A DNA stretch of 17,429 nt, taken from positions 1-17,429 of the forward strand of contig JAMQCK010000703.1 in the NCBI GenBank assembly GCA_024196135.1, read 5' to 3'. This document shows, piece after piece, positions 1 through 8,708 of this stretch. The notes below the pieces were generated by a model. The model was not told where the DNA came from and ran no database searches. It was given only the letters and a program-made list of their open reading frames with translations. Within the stretch, counting starts at the first letter, position 1. Each line of letters begins with the position of its first letter. The position numbers and the translations under genes are program-made. Source of the DNA: Pleurotus ostreatus/Saccharomyces cerevisiae fusant. Lineage: Eukaryota; Opisthokonta.

Positions 1-2
1 AG

Positions 3-125
3 GTACAGTGCGAGAATGACAATGCACGGATGGTAGCACAGTCGATGTTTGCCGCCGTTTACGATCTCCTTGTCAACTACGTCTGCTCTAAAGCCAAGTA
101 TCAGCAATCTGATCGCAGTCAATAG
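3..125 (+). CDS. C-terminal fragment of an unidentified protein
   Basis: An open frame enters from the left edge and ends at TAG 123-125, giving 40 residues with no start codon in the window. The composition is protein-like: a mixed helix-forming stretch around MFAAVYDLLVNYV followed by a polar tail ending SDRSQ. The first two bases are AG, so the window may begin exactly at a splice acceptor, but that cannot be told from here. The other two forward frames are less convincing. I do not recognise the family. The call rests on open frame, amino-acid composition and lack of a better alternative; it is a partial gene whose body lies outside the window. Confidence 0.45.
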   Translation, partial: VQCENDNARMVAQSMFAAVYDLLVNYVCSKAKYQQSDRSQ

Positions 126-798
126 ATAGAGCACGCACCGCACTTTCCCGTTCTCGCATGTATTGCTACTCGACCGCCCACGTACTGATCTGAGTGGGCC
201 CAACGACGCGGAACCTGGAAGGACTGTCTCGAGTCTGCCCGCCGTGTCTGCCTTCTTCGTCGGCTCCCTTGCCTCGTCAAGCAAGTCTCCTTGTTCCGCC
301 TTCCCTCGCCTGGTCTCCTTGACTGTCCCCAGTCCCTTGCGCCCTTCTCCGCCTCGCCATTGCCAGTTCGTCTAGAGAAGGCGAGTTGAGCTCGATTCGT
401 CAGCGCACAGCACGACGGTCTTCATATGCAGCGCGATTGAAGCGCCGGGAAACGGGTGGCGGGGCAGGGAAGGAGCATGGTTCGGACGCGGCACTCCTGC
501 CTGGAAACAGCTGCAGGGACCAGCCAGCGCCGCGGCGGGTGGACTGGCCCGGGGGAAGCCTGAGATCGAGGAGATATGACGTCCGGCAGGTATTCTGATT
601 GTAGTCGTGCCGTGGCTGCTTGCGAAGCTGCGGTTTGCTGCATCGGGGAGAATGGTGCTCGCGATCGGGGAGGAATAGGCTACATGTGGCCAAAGTGTAC
701 GACTAGATGATCTAAGTCTGCTTTGACGCATTCAAAGGTTTGTAGGACAATTCCCTGTCGAGGAGAATGACCATACAGACACTGAATGGGTGAATGTG
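126..798. other. Intergenic stretch, no supported gene
   Basis: Several short open frames occur on both strands (longest about 119 codons on the minus strand, 372-731) but they are rich in Ser, Pro and Arg, overlap one another and show no splice-supported continuation. One piece is better: on the minus strand 680-780 reads as a coherent 3' exon (ending in the residues VVHFGHM and TAG) that could follow the intron at the edge of the duplicated fragment described next. Nothing else is recognisable. Confidence 0.4.
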
Positions 799-1226
799 AG
801 CCTTCGCGGGCCGGGAAAAGAGGTAGGGCACGCACCCCAAGCAATATCTCCACCCGCGACGTTTTGCCTTCCCCTTCCCGTCCGTCCAGCCCTTCCCCGT
901 CCGTTCTCATCATCCCTCCCTCAGGCTCCTCGTCCTGCTCCTCGAGAAGCCACCCTCAGATAGTAGGAGGTGATCAGGATTGAGTGAGACGACGACGACG
1001 ACGACGACGAACGCCACCGAGAGATAATGCATGCTGAAGAACTCGAACGCCTGGCTGCGCATGTAGTCAGAATCGGTATGCTCTGGTCTCGGATTCGGTT
1101 CAGCGCCCGAGCGGGGTACACACCTCATGCGAAGCAAGTCAGTGAAGATCGCCGTCAAGCGCCTTCATGAGGGGCGGAGGGAACCCGCGGCGACGCCGGA
1201 CCACCCGGCCCGATCGCATCATCCGC
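799..1226 (-). repeat. Duplicated gene fragment, copy 1 (inverted partner at 12686-13112)
   Basis: This 428-base block is nearly identical, as reverse complement, to 12686-13112. Visible differences are a few substitutions, a GAC microsatellite (seven GAC units here, four in the partner), a length change in a CCTTCC-type tract, and a two-base difference next to CTCATG (AAGG here, GAGCCG there) that breaks the longest shared minus-strand frame in this copy. Read on the minus strand, the block holds an acidic coding stretch (LLEEQDEEPEGG, then KTSRVEILLG) and then a 54-base intron-like segment (GTGCGT donor, GGCTCAC branch-like site, TTCAG acceptor) extending from about 835 to 782. The partner has an intron-like segment of the same length at the same place. 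The block is therefore best seen as part of a duplicated gene; which strand and frame truly code is not settled. Function unknown. Confidence 0.85.
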
Positions 1227-1426
1227 TGCGCCGCTCGCCCTTCACGGTTGTGTGCTGTTCCCGCCTCCTGAGCGAATCCTGGCATAATTGTACCCGAGCT
1301 ACTTGAGGTACATATCGGCGCGTATGACGCCGAAGTTTGATAGCTGACAAGGAGGTATGCCACGCCACTCATTCTGGCTAGTCGCGTCATTTAACATATT
1401 CGAAGTTCGTATGTTGGACGCTGCTA

Positions 1427-2129
1427 TCATGACGGAGATTCTCGAGGCATCCAGATCCATTGTATACGAAATATTTCCATAGTATGATAAACCCGAAACG
1501 GCTGCAGGAACACTTTACCGAGTTGGTGTGGTGAAGGCAGAGTGTGATTTCCGACTGCGCTTTGGTGTTCTCCTGGCCAGAGCCTCTTTCCGGGACCTGA
1601 GTACCATGAGCCTGACCGCTGTTTGTAGCTCGTCAAGTAATTTCGTTGCCCGCAGTTCTGCCACTCACCAAGAGTTTCCTGCGGTCCTGCGTACCACGAA
1701 CGAACGAGGGCAGGCATACAGTGGACTCTGGTGGTCTTCAATATCCGTGTCCTGGTCCAGTATGAAAGTCGAATGTAATACTCACAGGGCAGCTAGCACA
1801 AATGCAACAAGCGCATGACAAATATGCCAACCCCACCAGAGTTTGCCACCTCCGAGTAGCCAATCACAGAGGGTAGTGACCGCCCAGAAAACCAGAGACC
1901 ATATGCAGGCCGCAGTAGTACGACTGGTGAGCATTGCCAGGGTGTGAGCGGCAGCGACGTCGAGCGCATGACTGCGATTAACGCAAAGTTGAACTTCGTC
2001 ATCTATTTCCTCGCTATAATTCTCGCCAGTCTCGAACTCATCGAACTAGGCAGCAGAGGTTAGTCATAAAAGTCTGGGATTCAATCCTTGACCAAGAAAT
2101 ATATAACGTACATCGTTCCAAGAAGACAT
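1427..2129 (-). CDS. Small orphan membrane protein, split by 2-3 introns
   Basis: Exon 1 is 2112-2129 (residues MSSWND). A 66-base intron, 2046-2111, has a GTACGT donor, a TGACTAAC branch site and a CCTAG acceptor. Exon 2 is 1786-2045 and stays in phase. It starts acidic (residues ~7-25, FDEFETGENYSEEIDDE) and contains two hydrophobic segments, about residues 49-68 and 75-93, the second Trp-rich (KLWWGWHICH). A GTGAGT donor follows at 1785. Two downstream models keep frame: one intron (1728-1785) and a stop at 1427, giving 192 residues; or a further 50-base intron (1619-1668, GTGAGT ... CTTGACG ... AACAG) and a stop at 1515, giving 146 residues with a basic tail. I prefer the second because its intron is canonical, but list the outer limit. 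The family is not recognised. The gene is divergent from the one at 2294 and shares a 164-bp promoter with it. Confidence 0.6.
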
Positions 2130-2154
2130 GATATTCCGTCTGACGATAGTTGAG

Positions 2155-2178
2155 CTTGAACGCGGTTGAGCGTTCAAG
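2155..2178. repeat. Perfect 8-bp inverted repeat (CTTGAACG / CGTTCAAG)
   Basis: Arms 2155-2162 and 2171-2178 are exact reverse complements separated by 8 bases. It sits in the middle of the 164-bp divergent promoter, about 26 bases upstream of the minus-strand start codon. A dimeric transcription-factor site is a reasonable guess; a transcript hairpin is the alternative. Confidence 0.55.
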
Positions 2179-2195
2179 ACGCCTTCTTCCGTGAC

Positions 2196-2217
2196 GTGAC
2201 GCCGGCTTCGGCGTTAC
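2196..2217. repeat. Hairpin-forming inverted repeat (GTGACGCCG / CGGCGTTAC)
   Basis: Nine-base arms at 2196-2204 and 2209-2217 match at eight of nine positions around a 4-base GCTT loop. GC-rich stem, same divergent promoter. It overlaps the TGACGT motif, so the two may be one regulatory site. Confidence 0.5.
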
Positions 2218-2293
2218 AGGGTGTTACTAGTCACACTGGCCGACTTGTCTTCCTTCCTTCCTCCATCGCTCTCATCGTCGTATTCAGTGCCTT

Positions 2294-3688
2294 ATGCCTG
2301 CGTCGTCCGAAGAATCACCCCCTCTGTCTACCCACACGTGGGATGAAGCCGCCGCCATCATCATGGAACAATGGACTCCTCGGCGCGGGATCAAGTCACC
2401 CGGAACGTCAAGGCAGGATCGTGCCCTGCCACCCGAGCCGTCCCTGTTCGACAACCTGTGCCGGGCATTTATCACTCCTGCTATATCTAGACTCGGTGAA
2501 CTGCTGCTCTCCGGGGTCTTCAAGGTCCTTGCCGTCATCACTTCCCTGGCTCTTCTACTGGCTATACTCTTTGTGATCGGTGCATCCATCTACTATGGCG
2601 GGAAGCTGGTCTGTCAGCGCGTAGTAGAAGGGGCCAGCGATTGGACTTGCGAGCACCTTTCGCCGTCCATAACGAACAGCCTCGCTTTGAACTGTCCTCC
2701 GGCAGTATCGGACGCATCTGGACGAGTGGCCGCCAGCGATACTTTGCCCTCCTCCGTATTCACTGGATTCAATGCCTATCATGCCCTTGCGATCAACGTC
2801 GAGTCTACGATGGCCCAACCGGAAATCGCGGAGATACAGCGTGCTCTCACTCGCGCCGTTGCGGCTGACCCAGTCAGTCGTGAGGTAGCGCTCGTCGCCG
2901 AGCTAGCCAGCCATCTATACAGCCGGCTTCTCGCTAGTGGCTCAGAGGATCTGAAGGATCTTGCTGCTATCGTTGAAGAAGTCGATTTGGCCGTGCGTCG
3001 CGTAGGCAGCGCCGTGAAGGATACCGCCTTCGCTTTGCATGCCTTGCTGGTTAGGTGAGCCGCCGAGCGCATTCTTCAGATACAGCACTGATCGTGATGA
3101 CTTTGAAGCGTTCGTGTTACAGCAGATCTCGCATTGGACGAGCTTGCGACCGTACTGCTGAGTCAGTCTGTCCGAGCCTGCAATCAAATCCACGCGCCGG
3201 CCGGCCTACCGTCCTTGATGGATTCGCTATATGCGCAGCGTGCTCAACTCGAGGAATTACTTTCGATCCTGAAGGTCGCGTTGGAAGCTCTACGCTCCCA
3301 AGACAGACCCATGCGGCACGTTCAGATATCGTTAGCCGAGCACGAGGAACGGCTGCATCTGAAGCTCTTCAAACTGCTCGATCATCCGTGGACCAGCGTA
3401 CGGTTCCGGGCTGGCTTCGGGACTGCTATCACTCAGACAGTTATCCGCGGATTAGAGCGCGTGTCGGCCTTGCACCGCATCTTCGTCGATACACGCTCTT
3501 CCGTCAGTGTAATCGAGCTGGAGCTGGACGCGATCACGGGCCACCTACGTGCGATCGTGGAGCAGATGGCGAGAGTGGAAGTACCGTGCGCAGTATATTT
3601 GCACACGCTGCAGGTCACGATCTATCCGCCTGCTAGCAACACGGACGATGTTCAGCGGGATCCCTCTCTCTCGTTAGATGCATTGTAG
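2294..3688 (+). CDS. Orphan single-pass membrane protein with helical C-terminal region
   Basis: Exon 1 runs from ATG 2294 to 3054. It encodes a polar, Pro/Ser-rich N-terminus (residues 1-50), an amphipathic stretch, one strong membrane segment (about 77-101, containing LALLLAILFVIGASIYYG), and a helical region (170-253) rich in Ala, Leu and Glu. A GTGAGC donor follows at 3055. The continuation ends at TAG-type stop 3686-3688 and is again helical, with heptad-like Leu spacing (LEELLSILKVALEALRSQ) and a second helix near the end. The join is the problem. The natural acceptors CAG at 3122 or 3125 leave the phase wrong by one base, although the frame is convincingly coding from 3125 (DLALDELATVLLSQSV). 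The frame is kept only by a GAG acceptor at 3162 (108-base intron, 428 residues in total). A one-base indel is the other explanation. No family recognised; the layout suggests a membrane-anchored coiled-coil-like protein. Confidence 0.7.
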
Positions 3689-5677
3689 AATTCCCTTTCC
3701 ATAATATATATTTCTCAGCTGAGTGCAGTAATCGGTAGCTATAGCCTGCAATGCACGAGTGCTGCATGGATATTGCACAATCTCGACGCAAGTTCGCTCG
3801 ACACAAAGCCAATAGCAGCAGTCAGACTCAGAGCCAGCGAGCCATAATCTACGACTGCTGACCTTCGACAACAGCAGTGAGCTAATAGGAAGATGGCGTT
3901 AACGCGGTCGACGATGAGCGCGATGCCAGGTTGCATGGCGCTTTTACACAGTATACCGTGCCCTGACCACCGCACCCGTTCGGGTGTGATATCGTATCCG
4001 ACTTGGAAACCCAGACCGTCCCAGTGGAGGCTGGAAGAAATCTGCTACCGTGGATATCAGCCGTTCGGGATGAGAAAGAACATTGATTTGCAGTATTGTA
4101 TGTACGGCAAGTGTATACAGGTAGTAGATGAAAACGCAGCTCTTTTCCCCGTGCGCGTGCACTATGACGCGGATACACACTCGCACTCGGCGGAGTGTGC
4201 GAGGATGAGAGGGAGTCGGAGAATGAACCAACGAGAGAGGCGAGCGAGCGGTTGCGTGCACTTCGCGTAGCCAGCTCAGCCCTGCGCCCTCGCAGCACGT
4301 AGGGGATGAGCTTGCAAACCTGCCGGCCAGCGAGGTGTAAGCGCTCGACATCGTACCGAGTCGTGCTGGCGCGCACCAGTAGGTCGCTCCATTCGCATCC
4401 GCATGTTCTCAAGACGCGGCGGTATATCATCTACAGAACCCAGTTCCGGCGGCCTGAGAACACGAGGGGTTTGTTACTAAACGAACGGGGTCGCGCGTCT
4501 CCCGCACGCACCTTTCGCATGTCCGGGCACGCAGCTTTCGCATACACGCATTCTACAAGCCATGTCGCGCTGCTGGGTGACACGCCGCGTCGCCCGGACC
4601 GCACGAGGCACCGAGTCGGCGATAGCACGCGTCTGGATAGGCATTGCACCATAGAGAGCGGGCAGAGTGGAGAAGCACGAGGATAGTGGTGGGGCGGCCT
4701 CGTATAGCAGCAGCGGATGTCATTGAGGACATAGTTGGCGTCCTGAACGAGATTCCCGCGCCCCAGACGTTGTTCTGTGGAGGACACGGTGGTGAGGGCC
4801 GATCGCGCCTAGCCCTGATTGCGCCGACGCGCACCCTTCTCAGAGTCTCCCTCCCTCCCATAATCTAGTCGGCAATAATTGGTAAGACTCGACGGGACAG
4901 AACGGGCACACACACCTTCCGTGGCCTCCTCGTCCCCGGCGAAAGCCTTTAACTCCTCGGAATTCGTTGTAATTTCGCGCGATGCTGGGTCGCGCTGACT
5001 CCGTGCACGTCAAGGATCATGTGTTGTGTTGCACGAAAGGTGAGAGGGGACTAGCGGGCCATACGGAATGGCCAGTCGTAGGAGACGGATGGTAGGCAGG
5101 GGCCTCGTGGGTATCGCTTTTTGCCGACCGGCTCCGGGGCTGGAGTGCCTGACAATCACGTGACATGTTGAACTTCCTCGTTACTCGGTCGGTCTTGCGT
5201 CGGCATTTTGCAAGAAAGCGGATGGGGCACCGCCTATTTCCTCCAAGGCTGCTTCATGACCGGGCTTGGACATACTCGCTCTAATCCCCGCTTCGATGTC
5301 AGCGCGAGCTCTTTCCCGGGCACACCGTAGCGTAGCGGGCTTCCGCTTGCCTTTCGTCTGCCCTCCATAGATCGGGTCTGATTCGATTCTTGGCTTAATA
5401 CAAGAGATAGAAAGGATGATATTTCAAGCCGTGCGGTCTTGTGCATCCACCACATATAGAGGCGTTCGAAATTTTCACTCTGGCTATCAAGGAAAAGACC
5501 GTAATTATTCGCGAATCCGCATAGTATCCAGACGAGAATTACACGATGCGATCCAGATATGGCGGACGGACTATTTGACTCTGAATGATCCAGGATGACT
5601 ACTTCGATCCCTCGAGGACATCGGTGACCGTCAAATCTGGGACGCAGCTTAGCGGAACATCCCTCAAACTCAGAAAA
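3689..5677. other. Long stretch with only weak coding signals
   Basis: No gene here can be supported. Immediately after the 3688 stop is an AT-rich run (ATAATATATATTT, 3702-3714) that could serve in 3'-end formation. A 125-codon plus-strand frame at 3893-4270 and a 182-codon minus-strand frame at 3882-4430 overlap each other; neither has recognisable motifs. Between 4640 and 4868 both strands carry protein-like pieces (plus: RIAAADVIEDIVGVLNEIP; minus: ENCE-poor, Arg-rich), so strand cannot be decided. 4870-5415 has no good frame. A 60-codon plus frame at 5416-5598 is Arg/Tyr-rich and unrecognised. Confidence 0.4.
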
Positions 5678-6886
5678 TTACTGACCAATGATACAAGGTT
5701 GGCCGTCAGCGAGACGACCGAAACCGCAGCCCTTCACCTGGTGCAAGAGATTGGAGGGAACCGTTATCTTCTTGCAACCCCCCGCACCAAGTCCGATTAG
5801 GAATGGCATGAGGACTGTTGAGCAAGGTGAGGTGCGTATATGCTATACGAAAAACGCGTACATTTCTGCTGGCCTTTGTGGGTCTTGCTATCATCGATAT
5901 TGATCTGGTTCTGCAAGGCATGAGCTTGTCGAGGCGGCGGCAGAGCAATACTGACCTCGATAGTGGACTTGGTACCGTTATCTCCCATACGGACTTGCAG
6001 GGTGTATTTGACGATGTAGCCCTCATTCAGACCTATCTGGGGCTGGCTTCCTCGTTTCCTCGTGTACTGAATAGGGGTCGTAGGCGCCACAGCCTCAGTG
6101 GTGGATTCCTGTATACAATCAAGCATAGGTTCTACGCTCACGCGCAAGCAAGAGCGTACCGTCTTACGCCGCTTGGTGCTGTTTTTAGGGGCTTTCCCCT
6201 TCCCCTTCGCCTGAGACCCCTTGGCGGCCGCTTCTGTCTTCGCAACCTCGTTGACAACCTCGGTACGTGCTTGTTCGGGGGGCTGGGGAGTGGTTTCCTC
6301 GTCCCGACTGTCCCGAAAAAAGACACTCGCTTCTGGAAGGCGAATGAGCCTAATCGTAGGAAGAGCGCCTACTCATTTCAACTTACCGCCCCTCGGACAG
6401 TGCCCAACCACACCGATGGCGCTATATGAAGAGAGGGTGTAAGAATAATGCTGGCGCCGTACGAATCCACGTACTTATCCCCGCGGCAGTGCAGTTCGTA
6501 CACATACCCCTTCGGCAGCAAAATGTCCAGCTCCGTTTGCTCATGCTATAGGAATGATCAACGTCGCAATTGTCGTGGCGCCAGTCCAGTACATACACGG
6601 TACGGAATCAAAGTCGTCAATGGCACCAACAGAGTGCTGTCGTCGGTGTCAGGTATGAACTTGAAGAGCAACGTCGACCTAGATCCTTCTGTCGCGTCGC
6701 TGAGTTGCGGCCCAAGGCTAGCGTTAGTTATCTTTGCATCCTCGAGACCATCCATCGGGATACTGAGACAAAGGGTCTGCCCTGGATTGATAGTCGCGGT
6801 CCTACATACGATAGAGGGTTAATGTCGTAGGGGAAACCCCTCGGACTGCGCGCGTACCAAGTTTGAAAGCTCCCCGGGACCGACAT
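5678..6886 (-). CDS. NPL-domain protein with reduced FKBP-type isomerase domain
   Basis: Seven exons: 6858-6886, 6597-6801, 6475-6545, 6387-6421, 5956-6332, 5862-5910 and 5678-5814. Introns are 45-56 bases with GTACGC, GTATGT, GTACGT, GTAAGT, GTCAGT and GTACGC donors and TAG/CAG acceptors; all six junctions keep phase, giving 300 residues. Residues ~8-113 match the nucleoplasmin-like N-terminal domain of nuclear FKBPs (FKBP39/46, Fpr3/Fpr4): a Trp then NPGQTLCLSIP, ITNASLG, STLLFKF, TLLVPLTTLIP, EQTELDILL and YELHCRGDNAIGVVGH. Residues 115-175 are an acidic-then-basic linker with a likely nuclear signal (KGKGKAPKNSTKRRKTVR). The C-terminus (about 218-300) keeps only pieces like an FKBP fold: VKYTLQVRMGDNG and GLGAGGCKKITVPSNL. 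The FKBP core between them, including the YxGxLxxGxxFD and GWDEG regions that form the active site, is absent. Known role of the family: histone chaperone and prolyl isomerase in the nucleolus. Here I infer that isomerase activity is lost. Confidence 0.8.
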
Positions 6887-7228
6887 TGGACAGCCCGACG
6901 TCAATGAGCTTTTTCAGCGATGGTCGAAGCTTGAAGGGATTGGAACGGTGGCGTGCCTAACAGGTGCAAATCGATCCGACGGACAATCCGAGTTCAAGTC
7001 CCGCCCAAAGCAGCGGCACATGAGCAGTATTCGCCGAGAAAAAACTCAATATATCGTACGAGAGAGGCATTACTGGCTGTAGTATCTTTTGATGTACCCA
7101 CAGTCAGTTGTGCGTTACGGCCATCTTCGAAGACTACATTAGGCAAACGCGCTAAGCAAAGGCAAACAGACGCGCGGGAGGAGGTATGAAGCGGGTATGT
7201 ACAGCCAAGTAGGCACTCTCGGGGGTAA
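6887..7228 (-). other. Upstream region of the NPL gene with a possible minus-strand exon
   Basis: Directly upstream of the NPL start (6886). On the minus strand, from about 7140 down to the stop at 6994-6996, a stretch after a TAG acceptor-like site reads as protein (FEDGRNAQLTVGTSKDTTASN and on to a Cys/Ala/Gly-rich end). It could be the last exon of the weak gene at 7229-7660, but the donor side is unclear. Otherwise the stretch would be the promoter and leader of the NPL gene. No promoter motif stands out. Confidence 0.25.
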
Positions 7229-7660
7229 TTAGCGCATACCGGAATGACGAGGATGAGGGTGCCCTTCACAAAGTCCTAGTTTGTTTTCACGTTTGTGCGT
7301 TGTCGTCGCGATCCATGTCTTCTTCGCAGTCACCGCCGAGAGCCCGCTGCGATGTCCTCCCCAAGATCCTACCTCGGCTCTCTCGCCGAACCGCTCATAT
7401 CGCGGCTCCAGCCTCCTCCTGACCTCGCCCGCGATCCTGCTCCGCCAGGTAAAGGACACCAGCACGGTCCCGCGTAATAGCTGCACGTATATCTTCGCCA
7501 CCTTCTGAATGACTCCGAGAACGGGTGGTCGGACTGCGTGTGACGCACATGTCGCGCGACGACCAGGTTCAAGCAGACGAGAATGCTGATGACGGAGGGA
7601 GAAGATGGAACATGGTGGCTACGGCGACCAAGTGGGAGGCGCGGAGTGTTGAGGACATGA
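7229..7660 (-). CDS. Possible minus-strand gene, unidentified and poorly resolved
   Basis: The minus strand carries a coherent stretch between about 7535 and 7375: VLGVIQKVAKIYVQLL, then a hydrophobic/basic piece with VLVSFTWRSRIAGEVRRRLE and YERFGERAE, followed by a GTAGGA donor-like site. Upstream, in another frame, VISILVCLNLVVARHV (about 7590-7545) could be a membrane segment, and an ATG at about 7658 opens a short frame (MSSTLRASHLVAVATMFHLL). Joining these needs at least one intron I could not place with canonical signals. Further down, DFVKGTLILVIP (about 7276-7241) precedes a GTATGC donor-like site. It may be a decayed or frameshifted multi-pass membrane protein; the overlapping plus-strand frames look worse. 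No family assigned. Confidence 0.3.
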
Positions 7661-7785
7661 TGGTCAGGTTGTAGTTGGATCAACACCCATTCGTTAGTTG
7701 AATACTCTTAAGAACTCTGTAAACGACGTCACTCACTCTCTTCCCGTCTTCATTGTTCCGCAGGCCTCATCACCGATCAAGATAA

Positions 7786-8146
7786 TGGTGGCTCCACTCA
7801 TGCGCGGCGTCGAAGATCATTACCGAGAGCTTCGTCAGGCAAAAATCCATCGCACGCTGGCCACGCAGGACACCGTCGCTCCGGAACCTGATGCTCATCG
7901 CCGGGCTGGCGCATCCAGCAGAGCTGGCAGGCAATGCGGATGCCGAGTTTGTCATTGGGAGAGCGTTAGGCACTTGCGTTCGTTCGCTTCTTCGGTTTTC
8001 TGATACTTGACGCATCTTCGTCCTCGCGCTACCCCTCCCTTGTGGGCAACGCGGTGCGTCATGACCATATCAGCGACTCGGCAAGGTTGCTTCGCGCCGA
8101 TCGTTCCCGGGTTCTCGCTGGTAATGCGTCGAAGGTGGCTTCGTAA
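7786..8146 (+). pseudogene. Frameshifted coding remnant, unidentified
   Basis: Two overlapping forward frames each look coding and would join if one base were gained or lost near 7966-7970. The first (7786 to about 7966) contains SKIITESFVRQKSIARWPR, NLMLIAGLAHPAEL and DAEFVIGRAL. The second (from 7970 to TAA 8144-8146) contains AFVRFFGFLILDASSSSRYP, LVGNAVRHDHI and RVLAGNASKVAS. Upstream at 7718-7763 is an intron-like element (GTAAAC, CACTCAC, CCGCAG). Antisense frames of the same stretch also lack stops, which is common in GC-rich sequence, so strand is not certain. The family is not recognised. Either a decayed gene or one disrupted by an assembly indel. Confidence 0.3.
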
Positions 8147-8708
8147 TTGAAGGTTAGAGAGGATGAAAGCCTACATAGGAATGGGGACAAACCTTGGTCA
8201 CCGTCAGGGAGTGCGTTTTACGAAAAAGAATACGGAGGGCTGGTCGGGAGAATATTGCAGAGAGCGATTAGGGTGTGGGAGCTAGGCGGAGTGACATGGA
8301 GGCCGAGACGTCGCGGTTGAGACCGGTGACCGGGCAGCAAAAGAGGGTGGCATCTGGAATGGACTTCCCGCTGAGGACGCGGGAGAAGGCGCTGCAGCAG
8401 AATCAAAGACGGATCGAAATCATAGTTGCAGGCTCACTTGAACGTGGGCATATTTTTCGTCTGATTGAGGTGTCGCGATGTTTGTTCTCATTTCCCGGTA
8501 CAGCTAATTGCAAACCGTTAGACGCCCCCAACAAAGACGATGTGAAGCCCGCGTTGCCCGTCCGAATGCCCCTCGGCTTCCCCTATACGCGCGTGACGCG
8601 CAATTCCTGCCTTTCAGAGACGCGTTCTGCTTGTTTGGCGCATAGCCCAAGTATCATATAGTATTCCAGAGCAGGAGCGACTCCCAGTCTGCTGCGTTTT
8701 GCTTATAA
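8147..8708. other. Intergenic stretch with one unconvincing open frame
   Basis: A plus-strand frame from an ATG at 8296 (after GGAGTGAC) starts plausibly (METS-like polar region, then MDFPLRTREKALQQNQRRIE) but continues to 8661 through composition that looks non-coding, with no motif. A 62-codon minus frame (8218-8406) lies opposite it. No RNA gene, repeat or promoter motif recognised. Confidence 0.3.

Larger units (their letters stand above)
2130..2293. promoter_or_regulatory. Divergent promoter between two membrane-protein genes
   Basis: The two start codons (minus strand 2129, plus strand 2294) face away from each other across 164 bases, so this stretch must hold both 5' leaders and both core promoters. 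It contains two inverted repeats (listed separately) and a GTGACGTGAC stretch at 2191-2200 that contains the TGACGT core bound by CRE/ATF-type bZIP factors. The side near the plus gene is pyrimidine-rich (CTTCCTTCCTCCATCGCTC), as fungal leaders often are. No clear TATA box. Regulatory roles are inferred from position and sequence only. Confidence 0.45.

Noticed and set aside
2070..2100. Box B-like GGGATTCAATCC suggesting a small RNA gene
   Set aside because: It lies inside the 66-base intron of the minus-strand gene, has no supporting stems, and no box A at a proper distance.
3055..3636. 193-codon plus-strand frame overlapping the second exon of the 2294 gene
   Set aside because: Its composition is Arg/Ser/Cys-rich and irregular, while the overlapping frame has regular Leu-rich helices and ends at a natural stop.
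3882..4430. 182-codon minus-strand frame
   Set aside because: Ser/Arg/Thr-rich, no motif, no splice signals that improve it, and overlapped by plus frames of similar quality; reported only as a weak signal in the intergenic entry.
5818..6429. 203-codon plus-strand open frame
   Set aside because: Antisense to the spliced NPL-FKBP gene, whose six phase-consistent introns and domain similarity decide the strand.
6940..7020. tRNA or tRNA-derived SINE (TGGCGTGCCTAACAGG as box A, GAGTTCAAGTCCCGCC as box B)
   Set aside because: The box B-like sequence has no matching T-stem (CCGAG against CCCGC pairs at only three positions), and no acceptor or anticodon stem can be formed.
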